A stretch of 64,000 nucleotides of DNA, from the NCBI GenBank assembly GCA_900455085.1, contig UGTZ01000001.1, positions 1,084,501-1,148,500 of the forward strand, written 5' to 3'. Positions 1 through 8,800 of this stretch are shown here, piece by piece. Under the pieces are notes generated by a model, which searched no databases, had not been told where the DNA came from, and was given only the letters and a program-made list of their open reading frames with translations. Numbering within the stretch: position 1 is the first letter of the stretch; the number at the start of each line of letters is the position of its first letter. Source of the DNA: Providencia rettgeri (GTDB lineage Bacteria; Pseudomonadota; Gammaproteobacteria; Enterobacterales; Enterobacteriaceae). The position numbers and the translations under genes are program-made.

Positions 1-614
1 TGATTTGCAGAACAATCCAACATCTTTTTTCCTATTTCGGGCCGATAGGCTGGGTTATCTCTGTCCGATAAACGCTGGGAAACAAATATATCGCCAATGA
101 CATATTGAGCTTCGGGGCTACCTAAATCAGCCGCTTGGCGAAAATAAGCTAACGCTTTGGTGCGGTTGGCTACAACACCATAACCCGTATCAAGATAGTG
201 CCCCATTTGGTAATAACCATAGCTGATGTCTAATTTTGCCATTTTTTGAATAATGTCCCAAACCTCTTGGGCGGGACCTTTACCCTCAATCGGGGGGACT
301 TTGCCGTAACTGATTAAATTGCTTAAGTTAAGCATGGCTTTGGGGTGATTACGCTCGGCCGCTTTGCGGTAGAGCGCGCCAATTTTGGCATAATCACGTT
401 GATATTTATTAATTTTCTCAAGCTCACGGGCTTGTTTAAACCAAACATCCGCTTCAGGGTCAACGGGAGGCAATGTGTCTTTTTCATACACGCAGGTGAA
501 GGTTAAATCAGATTCTATTTTTTGAGGCATCGCTTTCTCTTTTTCTTCTACAGGTTTGCAGCTAACAAGTAGCACTAGAGCACACAGTAATAAACAAGGT
601 TTAATCAGTGACAT
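1..614 (-). CDS. Sel1-repeat lipoprotein, probable T6SS immunity protein (partial)
   Basis: Start ATG at 614; the C-terminus lies beyond the left window edge. The N-terminus is a lipoprotein signal (MSLIKPCLLLCALVLLVSC) with lipobox LVSC, so it should be a lipid-anchored envelope protein. The body has Sel1/TPR-like repeats, for example around GYYQMGHYLDTGYGV and ALAYFRQAADLGSPEAQYVIG. It starts 3 nt after the stop of the phospholipase D gene, so the two are co-transcribed and perhaps translationally coupled. Known: Sel1-repeat proteins are encoded beside Tle5/PldB phospholipase D effectors in Pseudomonas and act as their immunity proteins. Immunity to the neighbouring phospholipase is inferred from this context. 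Confidence 0.8.
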   Translation of the reverse strand, partial: MSLIKPCLLLCALVLLVSCKPVEEKEKAMPQKIESDLTFTCVYEKDTLPPVDPEADVWFKQARELEKINKYQRDYAKIGALYRKAAERNHPKAMLNLSNLISYGKVPPIEGKGPAQEVWDIIQKMAKLDISYGYYQMGHYLDTGYGVVANRTKALAYFRQAADLGSPEAQYVIGDIFVSQRLSDRDNPAYRPEIGKKMLDCSAN

Positions 615-617
615 AAT

Positions 618-2567
618 TTAATCCGTATTTTCTAACCCAATCGTTTTATCCTCAAAAGGAATTAAGGCACCTTGGGGCATTTTTTTATCTTTTTTAAGCT
701 CTTTGTTTTTACTTATGGTTTTTTTCCAATCATTAAATTCTTCTGTCAAATCTGAAAAAATACTTCCCGTTCCTTTATGTAGCCCCCACAATTTTTCCCG
801 TAAGGGCTTCACTATCGGAAAGATATCCGTATCTTGCAATATCACCGCAATTTCAGTATCAAATGCCATGCTACGTAAATTGATATTGGCAGAGCCTTGG
901 ATTAAAAAGGTGTCATCCACTAAGGTTAGCTTGCTGTGGACATACACCGACTGCCAGAGATTAGAATCAGGAGAAACCAAGGTACAAATCACGCTCTTAA
1001 ATCCCTCAATGGTTTCTTCCTGAATATCATCCGGCTTGACTACATCGACGGGGGCTAACACCCAACCGTTTTTTGTGGCAGCCATGACGTTATTCATCGT
1101 ATCTTGATGTGCAGCATGCTCCCGCATCAAATCACGGCGACCTAGCGTTTCTAGCATCTTGTAGGTTTGATACCCACCGACTTCATTCGAGTCACCCACC
1201 TCTGCTTTTGTGGTTGAGTTTGTTACCACAAATAAATAGAACGGTGGAATTTTTTGCCCTTGCAGTTTGGGGTCAGTGGCTGCGGCTTCGGCAAAACATT
1301 GATTTCGCACCTCCACCATATTGCGGACATCCTTCGCAATTGACGATAAACGGAAATATTGGTTTTCAAAATAAAGGTAGTTACGTGCATGTTTAACACC
1401 ATGATCGTAGGACTTTAAAATATCGTATTCATCATGTTCAGGATGGGTGCGACAAATTTTTCCCGCCGTCGGTGTTAATGGGTGTCGAGCTAAAAATGCA
1501 TAACGTTTATTTAAGTCTTCAACATGCTCTAACGTCGGCGTGTATTGGCTGCGTGAAATTGCTTTACGTCTTTCTGTCAGCTGGATACCTTCACTGCCGT
1601 GTGTAAACAAGCCTTCGGTGTTTTTCCATGCCGTGACAAAATTATCACTTAAGTCACACAGCACCTCACCATACACACAGTTAGAGGTATCTTGCCATGC
1701 GGTGGGTCCATCGCGTCCTAGCCATGACATCTCTTTATGTTGAGTTATGGAGTGTTTATCATCATCCCAATACTGTGAGTGCATGTTATGCCCCATGACA
1801 AAGCCTATCGCGAGTGTGGGCTCTTCATAATCAATCAATACCGCTTTTTGGTGATGGGTAGGCACCACGGCAAGCGCAGCCATACGTAAACTGAGTTCGA
1901 TGTCATCACTGCCAAATTGGTGTTTGGTTAATTCAGCGACTTTGGTCAAGCGAGATGAGGGGTTATTTATCGCCATCGAGCGTGTACGAACCGACAAATT
2001 TTTAATTTGATTGGTTTTCGCACGATGTAACCACGCTTTATCAAATTGGTATTGTTTATCAGATTCATAGTCTAATTTAGCCCCTGCCGCGATAGCCTTT
2101 TCCATCGGAAACTCAATTTTTTGCCTTGGCGTGTAATGGGTCGATAATCGCCAACCGGGCAAACTGGTTTCACCGAGTTTAGCTAGTTCATCAAACCACA
2201 CCAGAATACGAACCTTCACTCCTTCTTTCGCTTTTTGTTCAAGAAGCTCTGCAATCGTCGGGAATGTACCTTCATTAATACCGCTTGAACGCTCAAAATA
2301 CATGGAGGGCTGAAATCCCCATGTAATAATTTCAATGCTGTGCTTGGCATGGCGGATCGCCTCCGCCACTGCCGCAAAGGTTTGTTTCCCATTCACGAGC
2401 GGGGTATACACAAATAAACTCATGGGGTATTTGGTGCGCTCAGGGATCCAACTGGGCGTCATTTGCAGCACCATACACGTTGATACTGGTAAGCGTAATT
2501 TTTGTTCGGTTGCCGGAATAGGCAATTGCACTGAGGCGGGGAATCCCCCAAATTGATTTCCTGACAT
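618..2567 (-). CDS. T6SS phospholipase D effector, Tle5-like
   Basis: 649 aa with two HKD catalytic motifs, HQKAVLID at about residues 239-246 and HSKLTLVD at about 544-551. The second is followed by GSANINLRS, the usual sequence around a PLD motif. Two HKD motifs in one chain place it in the PLD superfamily, whose members hydrolyse phosphodiesters such as those of phosphatidylethanolamine. There is no signal peptide, as expected for a protein carried by the T6SS. It lies 1 nt after the vgrG stop and just before a Sel1 lipoprotein gene, the standard spike-effector-immunity order. Tle5 assignment rests on the motifs plus this context. Substrate and target (prey bacterium or host membrane) are not visible in the sequence. 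Confidence 0.9.
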   Translation of the reverse strand: MSGNQFGGFPASVQLPIPATEQKLRLPVSTCMVLQMTPSWIPERTKYPMSLFVYTPLVNGKQTFAAVAEAIRHAKHSIEIITWGFQPSMYFERSSGINEGTFPTIAELLEQKAKEGVKVRILVWFDELAKLGETSLPGWRLSTHYTPRQKIEFPMEKAIAAGAKLDYESDKQYQFDKAWLHRAKTNQIKNLSVRTRSMAINNPSSRLTKVAELTKHQFGSDDIELSLRMAALAVVPTHHQKAVLIDYEEPTLAIGFVMGHNMHSQYWDDDKHSITQHKEMSWLGRDGPTAWQDTSNCVYGEVLCDLSDNFVTAWKNTEGLFTHGSEGIQLTERRKAISRSQYTPTLEHVEDLNKRYAFLARHPLTPTAGKICRTHPEHDEYDILKSYDHGVKHARNYLYFENQYFRLSSIAKDVRNMVEVRNQCFAEAAATDPKLQGQKIPPFYLFVVTNSTTKAEVGDSNEVGGYQTYKMLETLGRRDLMREHAAHQDTMNNVMAATKNGWVLAPVDVVKPDDIQEETIEGFKSVICTLVSPDSNLWQSVYVHSKLTLVDDTFLIQGSANINLRSMAFDTEIAVILQDTDIFPIVKPLREKLWGLHKGTGSIFSDLTEEFNDWKKTISKNKELKKDKKMPQGALIPFEDKTIGLENTD

Positions 2568-2568
2568 G

Positions 2569-5277
2569 TTATTTTCTCTTATTCCATTCAGTCATAAATT
2601 GGGAAAGTCCGTCACTCCACGCTTGACCTATTCGTGAACTTTCACGCTCTTGGCTTGGTGCACTGGCTCGGAAACCCGCATGTGTTGGTTCACTCAGGCT
2701 TTCATCTTGTAGCTCAGAAGGTGGAACATCGATATCGTAACGATCTCCATTCAGTAAACGCAGTTGGTAACTATCTGTGGGAATATCATGGTCAATTTGG
2801 ACATTACCTTGCGCATCACTCATACCTTTTAAAATCAGTGCCCCATTGGCATACAGCTCATACGGCTCAAAAGCGCGTGCCTTCATCGGACTCTGTGGTG
2901 ATGAACTCAGTTGAAAGCGCAAGGTTTGTTTTGGCATCGATTGTGGGAATTGCGGATGGCTCACATCCATCGAGGCGGCGCCTTCAACCACCCAGTTGGT
3001 GGCTTTTACCATTTGGTTGCTGGGGCTGCCGTACTCAATCTGTCCGCCTTTTAAACGAATATACGCGCCACCACAGGTCAGCAATAGCTCGTCTTTAGCC
3101 GCAACCACGGTTTTACCGCCTGTACTGGTGACGGTCATGTCTTTGAGTGAGGTGAGGTGCATTTCATCGCTTTGGGCTTGAATCTCGACCTTGCCTTTTG
3201 CCGCAAAGGCTTTGATGCCTAGCGTGTGAGCAAACAAGCTGATGGCTTTGCCTGCTGCTAAGGTGATTTTTTTACCAACTGAAATATCTGCCTGTTTATG
3301 GGCGGTCAGGGTGATATTTTCGCCACTGTTAGCCTGCACCGTTTTGGGGGAGGTTAGCGCGATACCCGCCGGTGCGCTGAGTAATAAGGCGGCTTGTTGC
3401 AGTTCGTGAATCGATTGGGTCAATAGTGTTTGTTGAGCGTTTAAATCGGCAAGCTCGGCTTTGGCGACTTCGGCGGCTTCGCGTAGCGAACTGACCAAGT
3501 TGAGTGCATCGTCCAGCTGTTGCTTGGCTTCGCGCATATCGAGCTGTTCAGAAGACGCTTTGGTACGTAAATCGGTACTGATAAACAGCCCTTTACCGGC
3601 TCGTATTGCCCCCCAACTGTCGGTACGGAGTTCAAAGCCGTCGCCGCGCTTTTCACGCCCTTGGTTAACCAAATGCCCTAAATTGAGTTGGGATTTGCCA
3701 CCGTATTCGGTGCTGAGTTTTATGTGCTCTTGTCCGCGCTTATCTTCCATTCGCAGTTTATTATTAGCAGGGGTACGAATCACGTTACGGGTATTGTTTT
3801 TATCCGTCACATGGTCTGTGCGATGGGAGTCATGTAACGCATGGGCGATATACGGTCGATCCGGGTCGCCTTCATGGAAGGCAATAGCAACCTCTGTCCC
3901 TTGAATTAAGGGGAAGTGTATTCCGTAGGTATCCCCTGCATACGGTTTAGCCAGTCGCACGGGCATACTCTCATACCCTGTGGGCTTTTCATCCCGGTCG
4001 GCATCGAATTTTACCCAATAAAAGCCATGTTCATTCTGGTGGGCGTAGATATCATGAGGCTTGGCACTGGTGATGCGCGCCATTAATGTGCCTGCAATCA
4101 CAGGGCGAGGCTTTAGAACTGGTCGCCAGCACAACGCTTCGGTGTACGGTACAGCCTCAAACTGAATCTCTAATGCATTACTGCGGCTGCCTGACAATTG
4201 CAGGCGGGTCAGGAGTATTTCAGATTGGAAGTCGGACGGTAATGTTGACGGGTGCTGGCTATCAGTGATTTTGAGCACCAGTAACGGCGTTAGCGCGGGT
4301 GAATTACTTTTTCCTCGCAGCAGTGTTTGACGTGCGAGAAAACGTTCATGGTCTAGCCGTGACCAAAAATGGGCGGTTTCTGTTGCAGGTTGATATTTCT
4401 CACCGCGCTCAAGATGGCGGGCTTTGTAGTGGTAAACGTCGCCATAGTTTATATCGTCCCCATCTCCGCGAGTCATGTCCGTTTCAATGGATAGCAAGGT
4501 TTGCATCGCTTGCCGGTGATTATAATCTTTCGTCACGACACTGTGTTCCACCACTTGATGACGTAGCGATAGCCCCCACACGCTTTCAACGCCATTGTCA
4601 TTCATGCCAGAAGGGCTATTGAGGGGCAGCTGTAAATCATACACGTAGGCGCGTTGGCTATCCCCAAAATGAATGACTTCGGTTTTGGTGTCGGCTTGAA
4701 GACTAAAAGAATAGAAAATCCCGACTTCACTTAACAGCCGTTCAATAAATTGCCAATCACTTTCATTGATTTGGTTGATTTGCTCTCGCTTGGGGTATTG
4801 GCGCTGCAGGTGAAACTCGAACTCCCAGCCTTTCATGTCATGCTCACGTAAGATGAGGTCAATGACGTCTGGCACGGATTTATTTAAGAAGAAGCGGTGA
4901 GAGCGCATTTGATGGCGTAACAGAGAGACAAACGGTTCAATCACTACTTGGTATTGCGCTTCATCGGTCGAGCCTGACAGTCGCTTAAAGTGGGTGACAA
5001 CCCCATGAACCCGCTTTTGCGGTTCATTCAGTGTGTTCAGCGCAGCCAGTGGTAGGGTGGCTGACGAAAAGGTAAAATCAGCACTGCGGCGAAGAAACTG
5101 TGGCGCTTGCAGGTTTTTCTCTACGGAAGTAAAGGTAATCTGATAACGATACGTTTTGCTAATCGCTTCTCGCCCAATGAAAGACTCGACATCCAAGTGT
5201 GTTTGGCAACCTTGCACCGTGAGCTGATAGCGGTTATGGGATAAAAAAGGTCGTAGTGCAGTATCCATTAAGCTCAT
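2569..5277 (-). CDS. vgrG: T6SS spike protein VgrG (TssI) with transthyretin-like C-terminal extension
   Basis: 902 aa from the ATG at 5277, preceded by AGGAAATAAG; the frame stays open upstream but that part is low-complexity and has no good ribosome site. The N-terminal two-thirds is the gp27/gp5-like Rhs/VgrG core (MDTALRPFLSHNRYQLTV, later HEGDPDRPYIAHALHD). A DUF2345-type beta-helix region follows (LTAHKQADISVGKKITLAAG, then GGAYIRLKGGQIEYG). The last roughly 100 residues hold a short beta domain (YELYANGALILKGMSDAQG) resembling the transthyretin-like extensions that recruit lipase effectors. The next gene is a phospholipase D, so the extension probably loads that effector. No other T6SS structural gene is present, so this is an orphan vgrG island. 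Confidence 0.92.
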   Translation of the reverse strand: MSLMDTALRPFLSHNRYQLTVQGCQTHLDVESFIGREAISKTYRYQITFTSVEKNLQAPQFLRRSADFTFSSATLPLAALNTLNEPQKRVHGVVTHFKRLSGSTDEAQYQVVIEPFVSLLRHQMRSHRFFLNKSVPDVIDLILREHDMKGWEFEFHLQRQYPKREQINQINESDWQFIERLLSEVGIFYSFSLQADTKTEVIHFGDSQRAYVYDLQLPLNSPSGMNDNGVESVWGLSLRHQVVEHSVVTKDYNHRQAMQTLLSIETDMTRGDGDDINYGDVYHYKARHLERGEKYQPATETAHFWSRLDHERFLARQTLLRGKSNSPALTPLLVLKITDSQHPSTLPSDFQSEILLTRLQLSGSRSNALEIQFEAVPYTEALCWRPVLKPRPVIAGTLMARITSAKPHDIYAHQNEHGFYWVKFDADRDEKPTGYESMPVRLAKPYAGDTYGIHFPLIQGTEVAIAFHEGDPDRPYIAHALHDSHRTDHVTDKNNTRNVIRTPANNKLRMEDKRGQEHIKLSTEYGGKSQLNLGHLVNQGREKRGDGFELRTDSWGAIRAGKGLFISTDLRTKASSEQLDMREAKQQLDDALNLVSSLREAAEVAKAELADLNAQQTLLTQSIHELQQAALLLSAPAGIALTSPKTVQANSGENITLTAHKQADISVGKKITLAAGKAISLFAHTLGIKAFAAKGKVEIQAQSDEMHLTSLKDMTVTSTGGKTVVAAKDELLLTCGGAYIRLKGGQIEYGSPSNQMVKATNWVVEGAASMDVSHPQFPQSMPKQTLRFQLSSSPQSPMKARAFEPYELYANGALILKGMSDAQGNVQIDHDIPTDSYQLRLLNGDRYDIDVPPSELQDESLSEPTHAGFRASAPSQERESSRIGQAWSDGLSQFMTEWNKRK

Positions 5278-5547
5278 CTTATTTCCTTTGTGTCCACCGT
5301 GGTAACCGAAAGTACAATAAGCCGCGAGTGAGGTTACCCACTTTAATATTAAGTAATTTACGTTAAGATAACGGATTGCTGCGCATAAAGACAAATTAAA
5401 TGTGAAATAATATTGAATAATAGGTGGTGAATAGGATTTATCTGGGTGAGATAAAGCGTTAGTCGGATTCAGCAAAGAATAAAAAAGGAAGCGGTTAGAC
5501 TTCCTTGGGGGAATAGGTGTGTTTTCCGTGAGGTGTTATATTTTTAA

Positions 5548-6347
5548 TTATTGACACTGACTTTTCCAATAAATCAAGTACCGCAAATAATCCCCGCCAT
5601 CTTCTTGCAGCCCGTGCACCAATGGCTTCATACTTTTATGAGGTAAATCAGGCCACTCACCAATCCCTCTTGGCTGATGAATATTTTCCTCTGATAGGTT
5701 TTCCCATCCATCCTCATTCGGTACCCATAAACCTTGCCATTCTTTTTGTGCTATTCGAGGTAGCTTCCAACAGGGCTGATAGCTAATGCGCCCATGTTGC
5801 CGTAACACATCCAATGGGTTTCAGGGCGCAGGGTGGCAAGAAAGCGATAAGAACTGGCATTGTTGCGAAGAGTATCCTGATAAATGTCATCGCTGTGGGT
5901 GTCTATCAGGTATTCAAATGGAGAAACAGATTTCAAGATATTGACTGTACCGCCTTCAATCTCGATTTCTTCAACCCAAACGACAATACGTTGCCAGACG
6001 ATAGCCTGAATCAAGCAACGGTATTCTAGGGATTGCGTATCTAGTGGTAATTCAGTGAATAATGGGGGTTGTGCTGTCTCAATAGGTGTAGCAAAGGCTG
6101 ATGCGTCAAACGGTCGGTAGTGAGTTGGGTATCCAAGTATTTCACGACAATCATACTGGTTCAAGGGCGTAATCACACCCAAATACTCCAGTTGATGAAT
6201 AATCCGCTCAGCACGGTGAAAACCTATCCGAAAATGGTGCTGTAAACGTCTCGGTGACGCTCTGTTAATGAGAATGACGTAATCAATGGCTTTAACTGTC
6301 AATGGGTCATAGCTGCTGTCTAGCGTGTTGTGGTGAGATAACTGCAT
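5548..6347 (-). pseudogene. FtsK-gamma-like winged-helix protein, frameshifted
   Basis: Residues about 12-75 (YDPLTVKAIDYVILINRAS, then HHFRIGFHRAERIIHQLEYLGVI) closely resemble the gamma winged helix of FtsK, which reads KOPS sites. There is no motor domain. A stop at 5751-5753 ends the first frame after 198 aa. The +1 frame then continues at once with IAQKEWQGLWVPNEDGWENL and ends at 5548. Adding one base near 5754 (GAATAG to GAAATAG) gives a continuous protein of about 266 aa, so I read this as a single-base deletion. The C-terminal domain is rich in Trp and unrecognised. It lies upstream of vgrG on the same strand, with about 270 bp between them. Function unknown; DNA binding is inferred. 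Confidence 0.6.
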
Positions 6348-6408
6348 AGTGCCTCTGAGTCAGTGACGAAAATACAGTTATTAAAATAACAAAAGATATC
6401 AAAAGATA

Positions 6409-6826
6409 CTAATCTAAATCTTCCTGTTTCATGGTGAGCGCATTCTTTAATAACGCTTTTCTTTTCTCAACTGACAGTGATTTGTAAATTTCAAGTAAAA
6501 GGTTAAGATCTGCACTTTCAGAAGATAGCGTGTTTTGCTTGATGAGTTCTTTTTCATCCGTGTTTAGGATGACTTTAAAGGCATCAATATGATAGAGGTC
6601 GCCACGCTTATTAGGGTTCTTCTTGCGAAAGTGGGGGGTGAAGGGCTGTGATTGACTCTAGACGGACTCTAACGCCTTTCGCGGTGGTAGGGATATCCAT
6701 CTCTTTATATTCAGGGTAACGTGTTGGGTCGCCAGCTTTTTCTTTTCCTATAGCCGCAAGCTCCCCACTGGTAAACCAGAGCTTAGGCGCATTATCCATT
6801 TCAGTTAGTTGTTTTTTATCAGTCAT
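6409..6826 (-). pseudogene. Mu-type HTH repressor-like protein (Mu c family), frameshifted
   Basis: The first frame encodes a Mu-type DNA-binding domain (KLWFTSGELAAIGKEKAG, then DIPTTAKGVRVRLESITAL). It runs into a stop at 6611. A second frame carries the rest (HFRKKNPNKRGDLYHIDAFK, then a helical tail) to the stop at 6409-6411. The junction is a run of six G (six C on the coding strand) at 6633-6638; five would restore a protein of about 138 aa from the ATG at 6826. An ATG at 6853 is an alternative start, and neither has a clear ribosome site. It faces away from a Ner-like gene, the arrangement of the c and ner genes at the left end of phage Mu. Other Mu genes are absent. Confidence 0.6.
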
Positions 6827-6963
6827 GATTTTTATAAATCTCATACATATCAAAAGGATAAAATAACCGCACTAGAAAGATGTTAAAATCATAAAGATAT
6901 CTATTGATAATTCCCTTTAATTGGTTTTTAATAGACGAGGAATTAAACAGTGGAGTTATTACT

Positions 6964-7248
6964 ATGTCTAACCCTGTAGCATCTCAAAAAAAGCCCCGAA
7001 AAGGAAGCGCTGCGGATTGGCACCGTGCGGATATTGTGGCGGCTTTGCATAAAAAAGGGGTCACACTAGCGCAATTATCTCGTGAGCATGGTCTTTCTTC
7101 TCGGACGTTAAATAATGCGCTAGAGCGAGCGTACCCAAAAGCTGAACAGATCATTGCGGATGTGATTGGCACGGCTCCCGAAACAATATGGCCGAGTCGT
7201 TATATCAATAAGCCACCCTCTAATAATCATGGGCGGTCATTGAAATAG
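6964..7248 (+). CDS. Ner/Nlp family DNA-binding regulator
   Basis: 94 aa from the ATG at 6964, with GGAG 9 nt upstream; the longer reading from 6904 lacks a ribosome site. The core (DWHRADIVAALHKKGVTLAQ, later GLSSRTLNNALERAYPK and ETIWPSRY) matches the Ner protein of phage Mu and the bacterial homologue Nlp/SfsB. Known: Ner is a small helix-turn-helix repressor of early Mu transcription. It is divergent from the Mu-c-like gene, with about 140 bp between them for shared operators. It may be a remnant of a Mu-like prophage or a domesticated regulator. Family assignment is firm; the target is unknown. Confidence 0.85.
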   Translation: MSNPVASQKKPRKGSAADWHRADIVAALHKKGVTLAQLSREHGLSSRTLNNALERAYPKAEQIIADVIGTAPETIWPSRYINKPPSNNHGRSLK

Positions 7249-7345
7249 CCTAAATATTTACCCTTGCCTATCGGTAAGGCATTGCACCCACTCTAGCGTC
7301 AACACCATGGAAAAACCCTTAATTCATTTAATTGAAGGAACAGTT

Positions 7346-7687
7346 ATGTCTATCAAAAATAAATTGCAAAAAATTCGAGAAGAAAACGAAGCGAAAGGAT
7401 TAAATGATCCGGCTTTATTTAAACAGCGTTTGCTCAACGGTGGCTTTGGATTAGCAAAAACCTTTTGGCTATTTTGGTTTTTACCGATTTTATTCTTAAA
7501 TATCGTTGAATTTTTTATTACTAAAAAGGTGACATTAAATAAAGTGGAAGCATTGATTCTCATTTGGGATGTTTGCTGTTTTTACTTTATCGTTAAAATA
7601 CCGGATCGTCGTGCTTGGTCTTACGTGGCGTTGGTTGTGATTGCACTCGATATATTAGCAGGAATAACCGTAAATTTTCTGCTGTAA
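7346..7687 (+). CDS. small inner-membrane protein, unknown
   Basis: 113 aa from the ATG at 7346, preceded by GAAGGAACAGTT; an upstream in-frame start at 7307 has no ribosome site. The first 30 residues are charged and probably coiled (KNKLQKIREENEAKG). Three hydrophobic segments follow, at about 39-62 (TFWLFWFLPILFLNIVEFF), 73-88 (ALILIWDVCCFYFIV) and 94-112. It is followed 16 nt later by a small lipoprotein gene, so the two probably form an operon. I do not recognise the family. The mobile-island setting would suit an accessory envelope or defence role, but nothing in the sequence proves this. Confidence 0.7.
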   Translation: MSIKNKLQKIREENEAKGLNDPALFKQRLLNGGFGLAKTFWLFWFLPILFLNIVEFFITKKVTLNKVEALILIWDVCCFYFIVKIPDRRAWSYVALVVIALDILAGITVNFLL

Positions 7688-7702
7688 GGTGACAATGCGA
7701 AC

Positions 7703-8014
7703 ATGAAACTTAACCAGTGGATGAAATTAAGCATATTAACGGTGATGGTTGGTTTAACGGGATGTAATGAGAGTACCGTTAATTGTAACAGTGATGGTGC
7801 AAAAGCATTAGCGTTACAAGTGGTCAATCAACATGTCGGTTGGGCGATGTATGAGCAGCTTGTGAATGTGCGAACGCAACGTCAAAATACACAACGAGGC
7901 GTTTATCTCTGTGCTGCCGAAGCAACAGGAAAAGCGGGTTCTGTCACGGTAATTTATTCCGTGCAGCTCACGGATGATAAAAAAAGTTTTGTAGTTACGT
8001 TACTTAACGGTTAA
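7703..8014 (+). CDS. small lipoprotein, unknown
   Basis: 103 aa. The N-terminus is a lipoprotein signal ending in lipobox LTGC (MKLNQWMKLSILTVMVGLTGC), with mature Cys at residue 21. The mature part has two further cysteines (VNCNSDG and VYLCAAEA) that could pair, and a beta-rich end (SVTVIYSVQL). It sits 16 nt after the membrane-protein gene and just before a strong terminator hairpin at 8022-8043, so it is the last gene of that unit. No family recognised. Confidence 0.75.
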   Translation: MKLNQWMKLSILTVMVGLTGCNESTVNCNSDGAKALALQVVNQHVGWAMYEQLVNVRTQRQNTQRGVYLCAAEATGKAGSVTVIYSVQLTDDKKSFVVTLLNG

Positions 8015-8021
8015 TCGCTAT

Positions 8022-8049
8022 GCCAGCCTATTATTAGGTTGGCATTTTT
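8022..8049 (+). terminator. rho-independent terminator after lipoprotein gene
   Basis: Stem GCCAGCCTA / TAGGTTGGC (9 bp with one G-U), loop TTAT, followed by ATTTTT. It begins 8 nt after the lipoprotein stop. Confidence 0.85.
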
Positions 8050-8184
8050 CCCTTTGACGTTTCTATTCTTTCATTCACTTTCCACATCAATATTCCCCGC
8101 CATAAATAAAAATCACGGTAGGTATATCAAAATAGCAATGATGGCTAAATGCATGTAACTATCTGATTATAAACAACAAAACAC

Positions 8185-8212
8185 TTTACTTTGCTAGTAG
8201 TTATGGTAAAAT
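8185..8212 (+). promoter_or_regulatory. candidate sigma-70 promoter for the DUF2787 gene
   Basis: TTTACT at 8185-8190, a 16-nt spacer and TAAAAT at 8207-8212, about 85 nt upstream of the DUF2787 start. The 282-bp gap between genes (8015-8295) otherwise holds only the terminator at 8022. Confidence 0.4.
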
Positions 8213-8295
8213 ATATGCATGGCACTATACCCAAAATATGATTGGGTTGTGCTTATACAGTTTATTTCCACTTTTTTATTTAAAGGCAACTTTAT

Positions 8296-8730
8296 ATGAC
8301 TATTCATCAGTCAGGGCTACGCTTGCCTATCGCACAAGCTTTTAGCCAATTATTATTACATGAACTGAATAATTCAGTGATTAACTCCGCGATTGATTTA
8401 ACCACTGTTAGGGCGGTTACCTTAAATTTTCGAGACCCATTGTATAGTGCTGAAACAGGCGGTTTCCATCCTGTCGAAATACGTTTGTTACGGCTGCATG
8501 AGCAATGGCAGTTTGATTATGTGACAGATTTTTCATTCATGGGGAGCTATTATCCTGAGCTTGAAAAGGAACTCGATATTTGTTGGTCGCAAGGTTATGT
8601 TTATCATTTTATGATGGGGGATATTGATGAAGAAGAGGGCGGAGCAATGTTTGAACTGTGGCAACGTAATTTTATTCAATACCACAAAATGAAATGTTAT
8701 GAAGTCAGTATTCAGTGGGAAACCCACTAA
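8296..8730 (+). CDS. DUF2787 family protein
   Basis: 144 aa. The central motif LNFRDPLYSAETGGFHPVEI is what I recognise as DUF2787, found mainly on integrative elements and plasmids of Vibrio, Shewanella and Enterobacterales. It is acidic towards the C-terminus (DIDEEEGG) and has no signal peptide or membrane segment, so it should be cytoplasmic. The start is the only ATG before the conserved part and follows AAAGGCAAC. It is followed 70 bp later by a C39-like peptidase gene, with a 12-bp palindrome between. Molecular function is unknown. Confidence 0.8.
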   Translation: MTIHQSGLRLPIAQAFSQLLLHELNNSVINSAIDLTTVRAVTLNFRDPLYSAETGGFHPVEIRLLRLHEQWQFDYVTDFSFMGSYYPELEKELDICWSQGYVYHFMMGDIDEEEGGAMFELWQRNFIQYHKMKCYEVSIQWETH

Positions 8731-8746
8731 TTAAGTAAAAAATAAT

Positions 8747-8758
8747 ACCAGCGCTGGT
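8747..8758. repeat. perfect 12-bp palindrome ACCAGCGCTGGT
   Basis: Lies between the DUF2787 and peptidase-like genes and extends as an imperfect palindrome into flanking AATA/TATT. It has no T-run, so it is more likely an operator or mRNA hairpin than a terminator. Confidence 0.5.
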
Positions 8759-8800
8759 TATTCCATAAAGTACAGTACAATCAATAGAAGGTTTGAGTTG

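Noticed and set aside
5278..5475. N-terminal extension of vgrG
   Set aside because: No ribosome site, low-complexity hydrophobic sequence, and a good AGGAAA site precedes the ATG at 5277.
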